A stretch of DNA of 34,009 nt from Sporosarcina sp. P13 (GTDB lineage: Bacteria > Bacillota > Bacilli > Bacillales_A > Planococcaceae): positions 1 through 34,009 of the forward strand of contig NZ_PDYM01000033.1 of assembly GCF_002743055.1 (NCBI RefSeq). The letters run 5' to 3'. Positions 1-6,759 of this stretch are shown here, in pieces. The position numbers and the translations under genes were made by a program. The notes beneath the pieces are model-generated. The model was given only the letters and a program-made list of their open reading frames with translations, was not told the DNA's origin and ran no database searches. How positions within the stretch are numbered: the first letter of the stretch is position 1; each line of letters starts with the position of its first letter.

Positions 1-128
1 AAATTCATATGCACGTATCACCTTTCACTTTTACTTGTTTCTAGACAATTCAAGTATAAAAGAAATCGGTGATCACGTGTATTTTTTTATGCAAATTGTA
101 CGCATACCCCAACAAATATTATAGAACC

Positions 129-174
129 TAAAAATCGCCATCAAAGTAGGAAAGCCCACATTGACAGCGATTTT
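129..174 (-). terminator. Intrinsic terminator after dapA
   Basis: On the minus strand a 14-bp stem (AAAATCGCTGTCAA pairing with TTGATGGCGATTTT, two G-U wobbles) is followed by a T-run. It starts about 17 nt past the dapA stop, so it most likely ends the dapA transcript. The rest of positions 1-128 shows no gene that I can support. Confidence 0.75.
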
Positions 175-190
175 CTATAACTATTTTACA

Positions 191-1075
191 TTAAAAAGCA
201 ACATGTTCACTAACAGGCAAAACCAATTTCAAAGCTTCTATCTGATCCTCCGGCAAAGCAATAATAGGTAAACGCACACCACCAACCGCTACACCTTGCA
301 AATTCAAAGCAGCTTTAACAGGGGATGGATTCGGTGCAGCGAACATGGCTTTAATGATTGGTAATAACTGACGATGTTCTTTCGCAGCTTGCGCAAGATT
401 CCCGTTTTTAAAGTTATTGATCATCGATTGCATTTCGTTACCAATTACGTGTGCGGAAACAGAAACGACGCCTGCACCGCCAATTGCGAGTACGGGAAGT
501 GTAAGTCCGTCATCTCCGCTATATAAAGAAAAGCCTTCTGGTGCTCGTTCGATAATATCAGCCATTGCCTCAAGATTCCCACTGGCTTCTTTTATTGATA
601 CGATGTTTGGTACATTAGCAAGACGGATGATTGTATCTGGTTCCATGTTGACGGCACTTCGTCCTGGAATATTATATAGCATCACGGGCAAAGCAGTCGT
701 TTCTGCGATTGTCTTGAAGTGTTGGTATAAGCCTTCTTGACAAGGTTTATTGTAGTAAGGTGTGACGAGCATAATGCCGTCCACGCCTGCTAGTTCAGCC
801 TGCTTTGTTTGTTCAATAGATTCTCTTGTATTGTTTGAGCCAGTCCCAGCAATTATGGGAATTCTTCCGGCTGCTACTTCTACAGTGAATTGGAATAATT
901 CAACTTTTTCACCGTTCGTCAATGTAGGTGATTCTCCTGTTGTACCTGCAATGACAAGAGCATCCGATCCGTTGTCAATTAAATGATTGATTAACTGACG
1001 GGTTGCTTCAAAGTCGATGTCTCCCTGTTCGTTAAAAGGAGTTACCATTGCTGTTACGATTTGTCCAAAATTCAT
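191..1075 (-). CDS. dapA: 4-hydroxy-tetrahydrodipicolinate synthase
   Basis: Condenses pyruvate with aspartate semialdehyde, the first committed step of the lysine/diaminopimelate pathway, in the cytoplasm. The 294-residue length fits the family. Visible signatures are GTTGESPTL (residues 44-52, substrate-binding Thr pair), Tyr134 in LYNIPGR, and the Schiff-base Lys162 in IVSIKEASGN. The ATG has a purine-rich GGAG about 7 nt upstream on the minus strand. It is a single-gene transcript: a terminator follows it, and a lysine riboswitch with its own terminator precedes it, so expression should fall when lysine is plentiful. It is not next to asd or dapG here, unlike the main diaminopimelate operon of Bacillus subtilis. 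Function is secure; riboswitch control is a strong inference from sequence. Confidence 0.97.
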   Translation of the reverse strand: MNFGQIVTAMVTPFNEQGDIDFEATRQLINHLIDNGSDALVIAGTTGESPTLTNGEKVELFQFTVEVAAGRIPIIAGTGSNNTRESIEQTKQAELAGVDGIMLVTPYYNKPCQEGLYQHFKTIAETTALPVMLYNIPGRSAVNMEPDTIIRLANVPNIVSIKEASGNLEAMADIIERAPEGFSLYSGDDGLTLPVLAIGGAGVVSVSAHVIGNEMQSMINNFKNGNLAQAAKEHRQLLPIIKAMFAAPNPSPVKAALNLQGVAVGGVRLPIIALPEDQIEALKLVLPVSEHVAF

Positions 1076-1142
1076 TGTTCTCCACTTCCTATCTTTTTAT
1101 TAAAAAACATAAGAGGGTGGGGGGCGGTAGATAATAGAACGC

Positions 1143-1174
1143 AAAAAGCAGCAACGAGGGCTCGTTGCTGCTTT
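1143..1174 (-). terminator. Riboswitch expression-platform terminator
   Basis: Read on the minus strand, AAAGCAGCAACGAG pairs with CTCGTTGCTGCTTT around a very short CC loop, followed by five T. It lies between the lysine aptamer and the dapA start, in the position where a lysine-stabilised aptamer would allow premature termination. The stem is nearly perfect over about 13 bp. Confidence 0.88.
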
Positions 1175-1198
1175 GAAATAATAAATTATTTCTCTGCA

Positions 1199-1372
1199 TA
1201 AGATAGCCCTCCATATAGTTTCCTATATGACAATCCTGTACTTGTTCAGCCCAGAACCAGCTTCGAGAATAATGAGACTCTCTCCACTTCGGCAAATTCC
1301 CCTTTCCGCAATTTTCACAGGATCTCATCATCCTCTAATTGTGTACTGATGGTTTTTGCGCCTCTATCCTTA
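1199..1372 (-). promoter_or_regulatory. Lysine riboswitch (L box) upstream of dapA
   Basis: On the minus strand the leader shows conserved L-box blocks in order: GATAGAGGCGC at the 5' end (about 1357-1368), GAAAGGGGAA then GCCGAAG in the middle (about 1292-1316), and GGAGGGCTATCTT near the 3' end, which closes P1 by pairing with the AAGGATAG block. I recognise these from the B. subtilis lysC leader. The aptamer is followed by a strong intrinsic terminator and then dapA, so it should be an OFF switch repressed by lysine. An 80-codon open frame runs through the aptamer and the terminator; it is fortuitous. Aptamer boundaries are approximate. Confidence 0.9.
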
Positions 1373-1651
1373 CTTCGGAATTTTACGAAATAAGTGATTG
1401 TTTAATTACCACTACTTTACCTGTAGTTTGACAGAATAGCAACCTAAAGTTGTGAAATAGGTAAAAGAGTTCAGAAATCATTTGAACTATTGTGAATAAT
1501 TATTAGATGACGTTACTCTATCTTCAATAGCAAACCTGGTCTGTCTTTTTTTAAAATCGTAAAATCGGGTTCATACGTTTAGTAAGACTGTTACGTTAAG
1601 TGTATTGTATTATGATAAGATAAAGAAAAGTAGCGAAGGAGGTTTTGCCAG
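1373..1651. other. Divergent intergenic region, dapA leader / HxlR gene
   Basis: About 280 nt that must hold the promoter of the dapA leader (minus) and of the HxlR gene (plus). A TATGAT at 1611-1616 could be the -10 of the plus-strand gene, but I see no convincing -35. A TTGACA occurs on the plus strand at 1428-1433 without a good -10 partner. I see no open frame worth calling. Confidence 0.4.
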
Positions 1652-2035
1652 ATGAACAACAATCCACAATGTACAGAAGCGTCATGCCAAATATATAAAC
1701 GTGCGATCGAGTTTATCGGAAAACGGTGGACTGGAATCATTGTCTATCAATTACTAGACGGCCCGAAGCGCTACCATGAATTACTCCATGCGATTGATGG
1801 AATATCTGATCGGTTGCTGACTGAGCGCTTGAAGGATTTGGAGCAGGAAAACGTGCTTAGGAAGTATGTCATTACAGAAACACCTAAAAAAGTGGAATAC
1901 GAGTTGACTCCTTTAGGCTATGAATTTACTAAAGTTTTTCGTGCGATTATGGATTGGGGCGTAAAAAAAGAAGCGTATGCTAAAAATAGACAAAATTCGC
2001 CCTTCAAGTCAATGAAGGGCGAGAAGCGTGGTTAG
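1652..2035 (+). CDS. HxlR-family winged-helix regulator (YodB/CatR-like)
   Basis: A 127-residue single-domain DNA-binding protein. The winged helix spans roughly residues 12-105, with KRWTGIIVYQLLDGPKR (24-40) and the recognition-helix segment SDRLLTERLKDLE matching the HxlR pattern. Two cysteines sit just before the domain (Cys7, Cys12). In B. subtilis YodB and CatR a conserved N-terminal Cys senses quinones and diamide, so redox sensing is plausible but inferred. The start is fixed by AAGGAGG at about 1638, 8-9 nt before ATG. The 3' end overlaps the stop of the convergent hydrolase gene by 4 nt, and the hydrolase terminator lies inside this coding region. Its target is unknown; the hydrolase or its own promoter are the nearest candidates. 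Confidence 0.85.
   Translation: MNNNPQCTEASCQIYKRAIEFIGKRWTGIIVYQLLDGPKRYHELLHAIDGISDRLLTERLKDLEQENVLRKYVITETPKKVEYELTPLGYEFTKVFRAIMDWGVKKEAYAKNRQNSPFKSMKGEKRG
1992..2022 (-). terminator. Terminator of the hydrolase, inside the HxlR coding end
   Basis: A perfect 10-bp inverted repeat (TCGCCCTTCA / TGAAGGGCGA) with a 6-nt loop. On the minus strand it is followed by AATTTTG, placing it about 10 nt after the hydrolase stop. It is encoded entirely within the last codons of the convergent HxlR gene. Confidence 0.7.
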
Positions 2036-2964
2036 TTAAAAACGGAATGAATCCAGTCGGCAATATCATCAAGTACCTTTTGATCGACATGTTGGGGTAC
2101 GTTGTATTCCTTTTTGGCTTTTATAACTGTTCCATAAATAGAAGGCATGAAGAGATGATTTAAGTTAGGGTACAATGTAAACGTGACATTTGGTTTATTA
2201 CATAATAAGTTTTTGTAACCTTCAAAATCTGTTTCGGCCGTCACTTGGAAATCTTTTTCTCCTTGTAAAATGAGAAGTGGTTTATCTAATTCGCTTACAT
2301 ATTGACTAGCTGGATGTTCGCCCATTTCTTTAAAATAATAGGCAGTAACGTATTTTCCTAACACGATAGTTTGTTGTGCTTCCTCGTCGGTCATATTATA
2401 CATTCCATCAAACTTCGAAGACATTTTCGCTAGTTGTTTCCCCGCAATCATTTTTAAAAACTTATTCAATGAATTCAAGACTTCAGTGTTTTGGTCCATC
2501 ATGATTTCTTCTAATGTACGTGGGGAACCACCCAGTATAATGACTCCAGCGAAATTTCCACCTTCCGCATCAATTCTCGGTGCTAACATTCCACCTAAAC
2601 TATGCCCAATAATGAACAGTTTGTTTGAATCAATGCGCGGATCTTGCCGTAAAAGTTCGGTTGCAAGAATAGCATCTTCAATCGTTTCTTCCTTAACGGA
2701 TAAATCTTTGTCATGTTTCATTTGTTTACCGTAGACTAGTGTCCTCTTATCATAACGAATTGTAGCAATCCCTCTTGCCGACAAACCTTCTGCAATATCT
2801 CTAAACGGATAGTTTTCGCCCACTCTTCCATCCATAGTACTTGGACCCGAACCATGAACTAATACAACGGCAGGAATCAATCCATTCGTTTCATTCGGAA
2901 TACAAAGTAATCCATTTAGCGGGTACTTTGTCTTGGCGCCTACAATAATTTTTTCTTCATTCAT
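2032..2964 (-). CDS. Alpha/beta hydrolase (dienelactone hydrolase-like)
   Basis: A 310-residue cytoplasmic serine hydrolase of the alpha/beta fold, probably an esterase or peptidase-like enzyme of unknown substrate. Visible are the oxyanion segment VVLVHGSGPS (33-42), the nucleophile elbow GHSLGG with Ser122, an acid in GEKDFQV (Asp238) and the general base in NLNHLFM (His270). There is no signal peptide. AAAGGAG lies about 9 nt before the ATG. A perfect 14-bp palindrome sits in the 5' leader about 40 nt upstream and could be an operator. The gene converges on, and overlaps by 4 nt, an HxlR-type regulator. The fold is sure; a narrower function cannot be given from sequence. Confidence 0.85.
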   Translation of the reverse strand: MNEEKIIVGAKTKYPLNGLLCIPNETNGLIPAVVLVHGSGPSTMDGRVGENYPFRDIAEGLSARGIATIRYDKRTLVYGKQMKHDKDLSVKEETIEDAILATELLRQDPRIDSNKLFIIGHSLGGMLAPRIDAEGGNFAGVIILGGSPRTLEEIMMDQNTEVLNSLNKFLKMIAGKQLAKMSSKFDGMYNMTDEEAQQTIVLGKYVTAYYFKEMGEHPASQYVSELDKPLLILQGEKDFQVTAETDFEGYKNLLCNKPNVTFTLYPNLNHLFMPSIYGTVIKAKKEYNVPQHVDQKVLDDIADWIHSVFN

Positions 2965-3003
2965 ACTATCGATCTCCTTTGAAAGATGCTGAATAAATAA
3001 AAT

Positions 3004-3017
3004 ACGAAAGCTTTCGT
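3004..3017. promoter_or_regulatory. Perfect 14-bp palindrome upstream of the hydrolase
   Basis: ACGAAAGCTTTCGT is perfectly self-complementary and lies 40-53 nt upstream of the hydrolase start. A regulator-binding site is possible; as RNA the stem has no loop, so a hairpin role is less likely. No second copy was found in the window. Confidence 0.35.
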
Positions 3018-3207
3018 TCTGCGGATTTTCTGAATAAACATATGCTGTTCTTTAACCCGTGTATACTCCACTAGTTAAGGGGATTTTGAAGCTAGAGTAT
3101 ATTCTACATGATGGGCCTTGCTTTCGATAATCATAATTTTAATAGTAAACTTTAAAACTATAGTATAATCCATACACAGTATGTATTACTTTCGAGGTGA
3201 AGTTTCA

Positions 3208-3318
3208 TTGCTTTGGCTACTAGATAAAAAAAGGTTCTACTCATATACAACACAGCATACAGTAGAGAGCTGCTTGACAACGGAACATGTGAATGGGTTG
3301 AAGCGTCATGTCTTATGA
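3208..3318 (+). CDS. Possible 36-residue leader ORF overlapping the YprB-like gene
   Basis: A TTG-initiated frame with GAGGTGAA placed 6-7 nt upstream, a better ribosome binding site than the one in front of the next gene. It ends at a TGA 8 nt inside the downstream gene, so translation could be coupled. The predicted peptide begins MLWLLDKKRFYSY and resembles nothing I recognise. A TATAAT at 3164-3169 lies about 40 nt upstream and may be its promoter's -10. It could be a translated leader, a remnant, or chance. Confidence 0.35.
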   Translation: MLWLLDKKRFYSYTTQHTVESCLTTEHVNGLKRHVL

Positions 3319-4552
3319 GAAAAAATTAATGGCAATGAAGTCGCTTGTGAAAAAAACGAAGGTCATGGAAGATACGGCCGAGACATTCAACAAGCCGCCA
3401 GCCCCGACCTATGAAAAACGTTGGTTGACGACGGGTCTTGAAAAAATAGAAAATGATTTCGGTATTGTTTATAAACGCGTAATCCGTTATCCGCTATCAC
3501 ATATGCATGGCGATATTCGTCTAGGGGAAGTACAGAAGAAGTTGGAAAATTGGACGGAAACGGGCTACGCGCATCCGCTATCACCAAAAACCGGAAAGTT
3601 ACTATTTTTTGATACAGAGACGACGGGATTAAAAGGCGCAGGCGCTGTGATTTTCTTAATTGGTTTGCTGGAATTGAAGGCAGATGAATTCATCATGACG
3701 CAATATGTGCTGCCGAATCCTGATCACGAAGCGGCGTTTCTTTATGCCTCTGGGCTGTGGCAGGAAGACTTGACGTTAGTGACCTATAATGGAAAAAGTT
3801 TTGATTTTCCGCAACTTCAAACACGTTGGTCGCTGCACCGAAAACAATTGCCAATGTTACCTGTTCCACATCAAGTCGATTTATTGCACGGCTCGCGTCG
3901 GATTTGGAAAGGGCAAATGGAGTCGTTCAAATTGACCGAAGTCGAGCGTAAGCAACTAGGCTTTCATCGGCAAGATGATATTCCTGGTCATATGGCACCT
4001 ATTATTTATCAGGACGCAGTAAAGAATGGTCGCGCCGAAATTTTGATGAAAGTCATGTGGCATAATGAATGGGATATACTTTCACTCGTGACGCTCTATA
4101 GTTTGTCTACGGACATCGTGTTAGATGAAAACAGTCAAGAGAATGCACACATTGCTACAAATATCGCGAAATGGTTCCAAGACCTTGGGTTAACCGAGCG
4201 AAGTTATTCGGAATTGCAACGAATTGTTGAAACGTATGGAACGAGCTATCCGCTCACACACTATCATCTAGGGCTTGTATTAAAACGGCATCAAAAGTTT
4301 GAACGTGCGGTACAATCATTTGAAATTGTTGCAACATATGGAGAAGGCAGAGAACAGATTCTTGCTTACGAGGAATTAGCGAAATTATATGAGCATCAGT
4401 TGAAAAATCTGACGCATGCATATGAACGAATTCATAGCGGAAAAATGTTGCTGAAAAAGCAACGAGACTTGCCAAAACGCTTTATCGACCGAATGGAAAG
4501 TAACTTTTTAAAACGGGAAATACGTGTGCAAAATAAACTATTTCCCGGGTAA
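3308..4552 (+). CDS. yprB: YprB-like RNase H-fold exonuclease with C-terminal repeats
   Basis: A 414-residue protein matching the length of B. subtilis YprB. The RNase H-superfamily exonuclease domain spans about residues 95-280. It opens with the acidic motif FFDTETTGL and continues with LVTYNGKSFDFPQL and a later HNEWDILSLVTLY segment, which supply the usual DEDD-type acidic residues. The C-terminal third (about 290-400) is alpha-helical with TPR-like character. Predicted role is 3'-5' nucleic-acid trimming in the cytoplasm; the true substrate is not known. In B. subtilis it neighbours the helicase yprA, which is absent here. The ATG at 3308 has only a weak ribosome binding site and is overlapped by a short upstream frame, so coupling is possible. 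Confidence 0.85.
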   Translation: MSYEKKLMAMKSLVKKTKVMEDTAETFNKPPAPTYEKRWLTTGLEKIENDFGIVYKRVIRYPLSHMHGDIRLGEVQKKLENWTETGYAHPLSPKTGKLLFFDTETTGLKGAGAVIFLIGLLELKADEFIMTQYVLPNPDHEAAFLYASGLWQEDLTLVTYNGKSFDFPQLQTRWSLHRKQLPMLPVPHQVDLLHGSRRIWKGQMESFKLTEVERKQLGFHRQDDIPGHMAPIIYQDAVKNGRAEILMKVMWHNEWDILSLVTLYSLSTDIVLDENSQENAHIATNIAKWFQDLGLTERSYSELQRIVETYGTSYPLTHYHLGLVLKRHQKFERAVQSFEIVATYGEGREQILAYEELAKLYEHQLKNLTHAYERIHSGKMLLKKQRDLPKRFIDRMESNFLKREIRVQNKLFPG

Positions 4553-4614
4553 GCGCAGAAAGCGACAGAAGACTAGTAACAGCTTTGGGACTAAAGACAA
4601 AGAATGACAACATA

Positions 4615-4623
4615 TGCTATAAT
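4615..4623 (+). promoter_or_regulatory. Extended -10 promoter of gpsB
   Basis: TGCTATAAT is a perfect extended -10 (TGnTATAAT). A -35 at the right distance (AGACAA, 4595-4600) is poor, which extended -10 promoters tolerate. It lies 36 nt before the gpsB ATG. Confidence 0.65.
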
Positions 4624-4659
4624 GACCTTATGGAATCATAGATGGAAGGACGTTTTTTC

Positions 4660-4956
4660 ATGGAATATAAGTTAGACTCAAAAACAATTTTGGAAAAAGA
4701 ATTCAAACAAGCGATTCGGGGATATAAACAGGAAGAAGTAGATTGGTTCTTGGATGATGTTATTCAGGATTACGAAACATTTAAAAAAGAAATTGCTCGC
4801 TTGACAGAAGAAAATCAAAAGTTAAAAGCAGAAGCGATTTCTACACAAAGACGTTCTTCAACACCTGCACCTCAGTCCACGAACTATGATATTATCCAAA
4901 GAATTTCTAACTTGGAACGAGAAGTATTTGGAGACAAACTAGCTGAACAAGAATGA
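4660..4956 (+). CDS. gpsB: Cell-cycle protein GpsB
   Basis: A 98-residue DivIVA-related adaptor that couples penicillin-binding protein activity between septum and side wall in Bacillales. The N-terminal lipid/partner-binding region carries ILEKEFKQAIRGYKQEEVDWFLDDV, the DivIVA/GpsB signature (split here: ILEKEFK, then RGYKQEEVDWFLDDV), followed by a coiled coil to about residue 65, a short Ser/Thr/Pro linker and a C-terminal trimerisation helix ending in VFGDKL. I chose the ATG at 4660 because GGAAGGA precedes it by 9 nt and the protein then equals the family length; an in-frame ATG 18 nt upstream lacks such a site. Own extended -10 promoter; rnpB follows with a separate promoter, the same order as in B. 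subtilis. Confidence 0.95.
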   Translation: MEYKLDSKTILEKEFKQAIRGYKQEEVDWFLDDVIQDYETFKKEIARLTEENQKLKAEAISTQRRSSTPAPQSTNYDIIQRISNLEREVFGDKLAEQE

Positions 4957-4991
4957 TGTAGAAGTTAATTATTGTATATCAAACGAATTCA

Positions 4992-5020
4992 TTGAAAGCG
5001 TCAATGATTTGGTGTATACT
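4992..5020 (+). promoter_or_regulatory. Promoter of rnpB
   Basis: TTGAAA (4992-4997), a 17-nt spacer and TATACT (5015-5020) form a strong sigma-A-type promoter. The predicted start near 5026-5028 coincides with the 5' strand of RNase P helix P1. Confidence 0.85.
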
Positions 5021-5026
5021 CAAGAA

Positions 5027-5425
5027 TGCCATAGAGAGTATTCAAGTAATCGCTGCAACTTCGGTTGTAGAGGAAAGTCCATGCTCACACGGATCTGAGA
5101 TGACCGTAGTGTTCGTGCTCGGTGAAAAAATAAGCCGGGGCAATGCATTTGCATTGATGGCGAGAATAAATCCTAAGTCTTCGGATATGGATGAGGTTCT
5201 CTGAAAGTGCCACAGTGACGTAGTCGGCATGGAAACATGTCGAGTGGAACGGGTAAACCCCACGAGTGAGAAACCCAAATTATGGTAGGGGCGCTCTTCC
5301 GAAAGAATTCAATGGAGGAAGGGACAGGCGATTGTCTGTAGATAGATGATTACTACTCCAAGTACGAGGCGCAAGCCGTTTGAGTACCGGAGAACAAAAC
5401 ATGGCTTACAGAATATTCTATGGCT
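5027..5425 (+). ncRNA. rnpB: RNase P RNA, Bacillus type (class B)
   Basis: The catalytic RNA of ribonuclease P, which matures tRNA 5' ends. Conserved blocks appear in order: GAGGAAAGTCC (5070-5080, P4 5' strand), GTAGTGTTCGTG, GAAAGTGCCACAGTGACG, GTGGAACGGGTAAACCCC, GAGAAACCCAAATT, TGTAGATAGATGATTAC, and ACAAAACATGGCTTACAGA (5395-5412). The termini GCCATAGAGAGTATTC and GAATATTCTATGGC pair as P1, fixing the ends within a few nt. The arrangement matches the B. subtilis class B RNA rather than the class A form. Open frames across this region are fortuitous. A promoter starts it and an intrinsic terminator follows. Confidence 0.97.
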
Positions 5426-5440
5426 TTACCTTACAATTAG

Positions 5441-5470
5441 CTCTCCTACAGTTTTGGGAGAGTTTTTCTT
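5441..5470 (+). terminator. Intrinsic terminator of rnpB
   Basis: CTCTCC and GGAGAG pair around a 10-nt loop and are followed by TTTTTCTTTT, about 16 nt past the P1 3' strand. Confidence 0.8.
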
Positions 5471-5568
5471 TTGTATTATTACTGAACGTACATATACCTT
5501 ATATAGAAGGAATCAATTGAAACAAGCCGTGATAAATGTGATTTGTTGCGGAGAATGGAGTGTTAAGC

Positions 5569-6696
5569 GTGAGTGATTATAAATTAGTTGCGACGGCTGC
5601 CATGGGTCTTGAATCCATCGTAGCGTCTGAAGTAAAAGATCTTGGCTATGAATGTCAGACGGAGAACGGTAAAGTCTACTTCCATGGAGATGAAGAGGCG
5701 ATTGCGCGTGCCAATATGTGGCTTCGTGTAGGCGATCGTGTCCGTATTGTAGTAGGCGAATTTAAAGCTTTCACATTTGATGAATTATTCGAACGCACAA
5801 AGGCGTTGCCATGGGAAGACTTCCTTCCAGTGGATGCAGCGTTTCCTGTGGCGGGTAAATCAGTTAAATCCAAGTTATTCAGTGTTCCAGACTGTCAGGC
5901 GATTGTTAAAAAAGCAATTGTTGACCGTTTGAAAATGGCCTATAAGCGTGTCGGTTTCTTAGACGAAACTGGTCCATTGTTTAAATTAGAAGTGTCGATT
6001 TTAAAAGATAAAGTCACCTTAACGATAGATTCAAGTGGTCACGGATTGCATAAACGTGGCTATCGTTTAGGACAAGGGGACGCACCATTGAAAGAAACGA
6101 TGGCGGCTGCACTTGTGAAATTATCAAAATGGAGCCCGAATCGTCCGTTTATCGATCCGTTCTGTGGTTCAGGTACGATTGCGATTGAAGCAGCCATGAT
6201 TGGACAAAACTTAGCTCCGGGTTATAATCGTTCATTTTTAAGTGAAGAATGGCCATGGATGACTGCTCAAGTGTGGGATCGTGTCCGTGAAGAAGTGGAA
6301 GATGTTGCGAAGTATGATTTGGAACTGGATATCCGGGGTTATGACATTGACAGTCGTGTAATTAACATTGCTCAGCAAAATGCAATCGAAGCAGGATTTG
6401 CAGATTTGATCACATTTGAGCAACAAGATGTCCGTGATTTGCGCATCGAAGGACAAAATGGTGTGTTAATTGCAAACCCACCTTATGGTGAACGTCTTGG
6501 TGAAGTCGAAGAGGCCGAAGATATCGCTGGAATTTTGGGAAATATTATGAAACAGTATCCATCATGGTCTGTATATATCTTATCTTCTTTAGAAAATTAC
6601 GAAGAGATGTATGGTAAACGCGCAACAAAAAAACGTAAATTATTTAACGGCTTTATCCGTACTGATTATTATCAGTTTTGGGGACAGCGAGTCTAA
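5569..6696 (+). CDS. ypsC: THUMP-domain 23S rRNA guanine-N2 methyltransferase (YpsC type)
   Basis: A 375-residue class I RNA methyltransferase of the RlmL-N/YpsC family. An N-terminal ferredoxin-like plus THUMP region (about 1-160) precedes the catalytic domain, with the SAM-binding motif FIDPFCGSGTIAIEAA (from residue 194) and the catalytic NPPYGERLG (from 303) typical of N2-guanine methylation. The GTG at 5569 is preferred because it has GGAG 8 nt upstream and gives the usual short MSDYKLVATA start; an in-frame GTG at 5560 has an equally spaced GGAG, so the start could be three codons earlier. It follows rnpB as in B. subtilis and is followed by a hairpin and a DinG-type helicase gene. Confidence 0.92.
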   Translation: MSDYKLVATAAMGLESIVASEVKDLGYECQTENGKVYFHGDEEAIARANMWLRVGDRVRIVVGEFKAFTFDELFERTKALPWEDFLPVDAAFPVAGKSVKSKLFSVPDCQAIVKKAIVDRLKMAYKRVGFLDETGPLFKLEVSILKDKVTLTIDSSGHGLHKRGYRLGQGDAPLKETMAAALVKLSKWSPNRPFIDPFCGSGTIAIEAAMIGQNLAPGYNRSFLSEEWPWMTAQVWDRVREEVEDVAKYDLELDIRGYDIDSRVINIAQQNAIEAGFADLITFEQQDVRDLRIEGQNGVLIANPPYGERLGEVEEAEDIAGILGNIMKQYPSWSVYILSSLENYEEMYGKRATKKRKLFNGFIRTDYYQFWGQRV

Positions 6697-6707
6697 TAAA
6701 ACCGAGT

Positions 6708-6740
6708 AGGAAGAGGAGAGAGTGCCTCTTCCTTTCTCTT
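6708..6740 (+). terminator. Hairpin between methyltransferase and helicase genes
   Basis: AGGAAGAGG and CCTCTTCCT form a perfect 9-bp stem with an 8-nt loop, followed by a pyrimidine run TTCTCTT. It is a plausible but weak terminator, since the T-run is interrupted and the next ribosome binding site follows at once. Confidence 0.5.
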
Positions 6741-6759
6741 GCATTCAGGAGGAGTTCGT

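Noticed and set aside
1089..1331. 80-codon minus-strand open frame before dapA
   Set aside because: It runs through the lysine riboswitch aptamer and its terminator stem; the conserved RNA blocks explain the sequence.
5042..5278. Open frames on both strands between gpsB and the methyltransferase gene
   Set aside because: They lie inside RNase P RNA.
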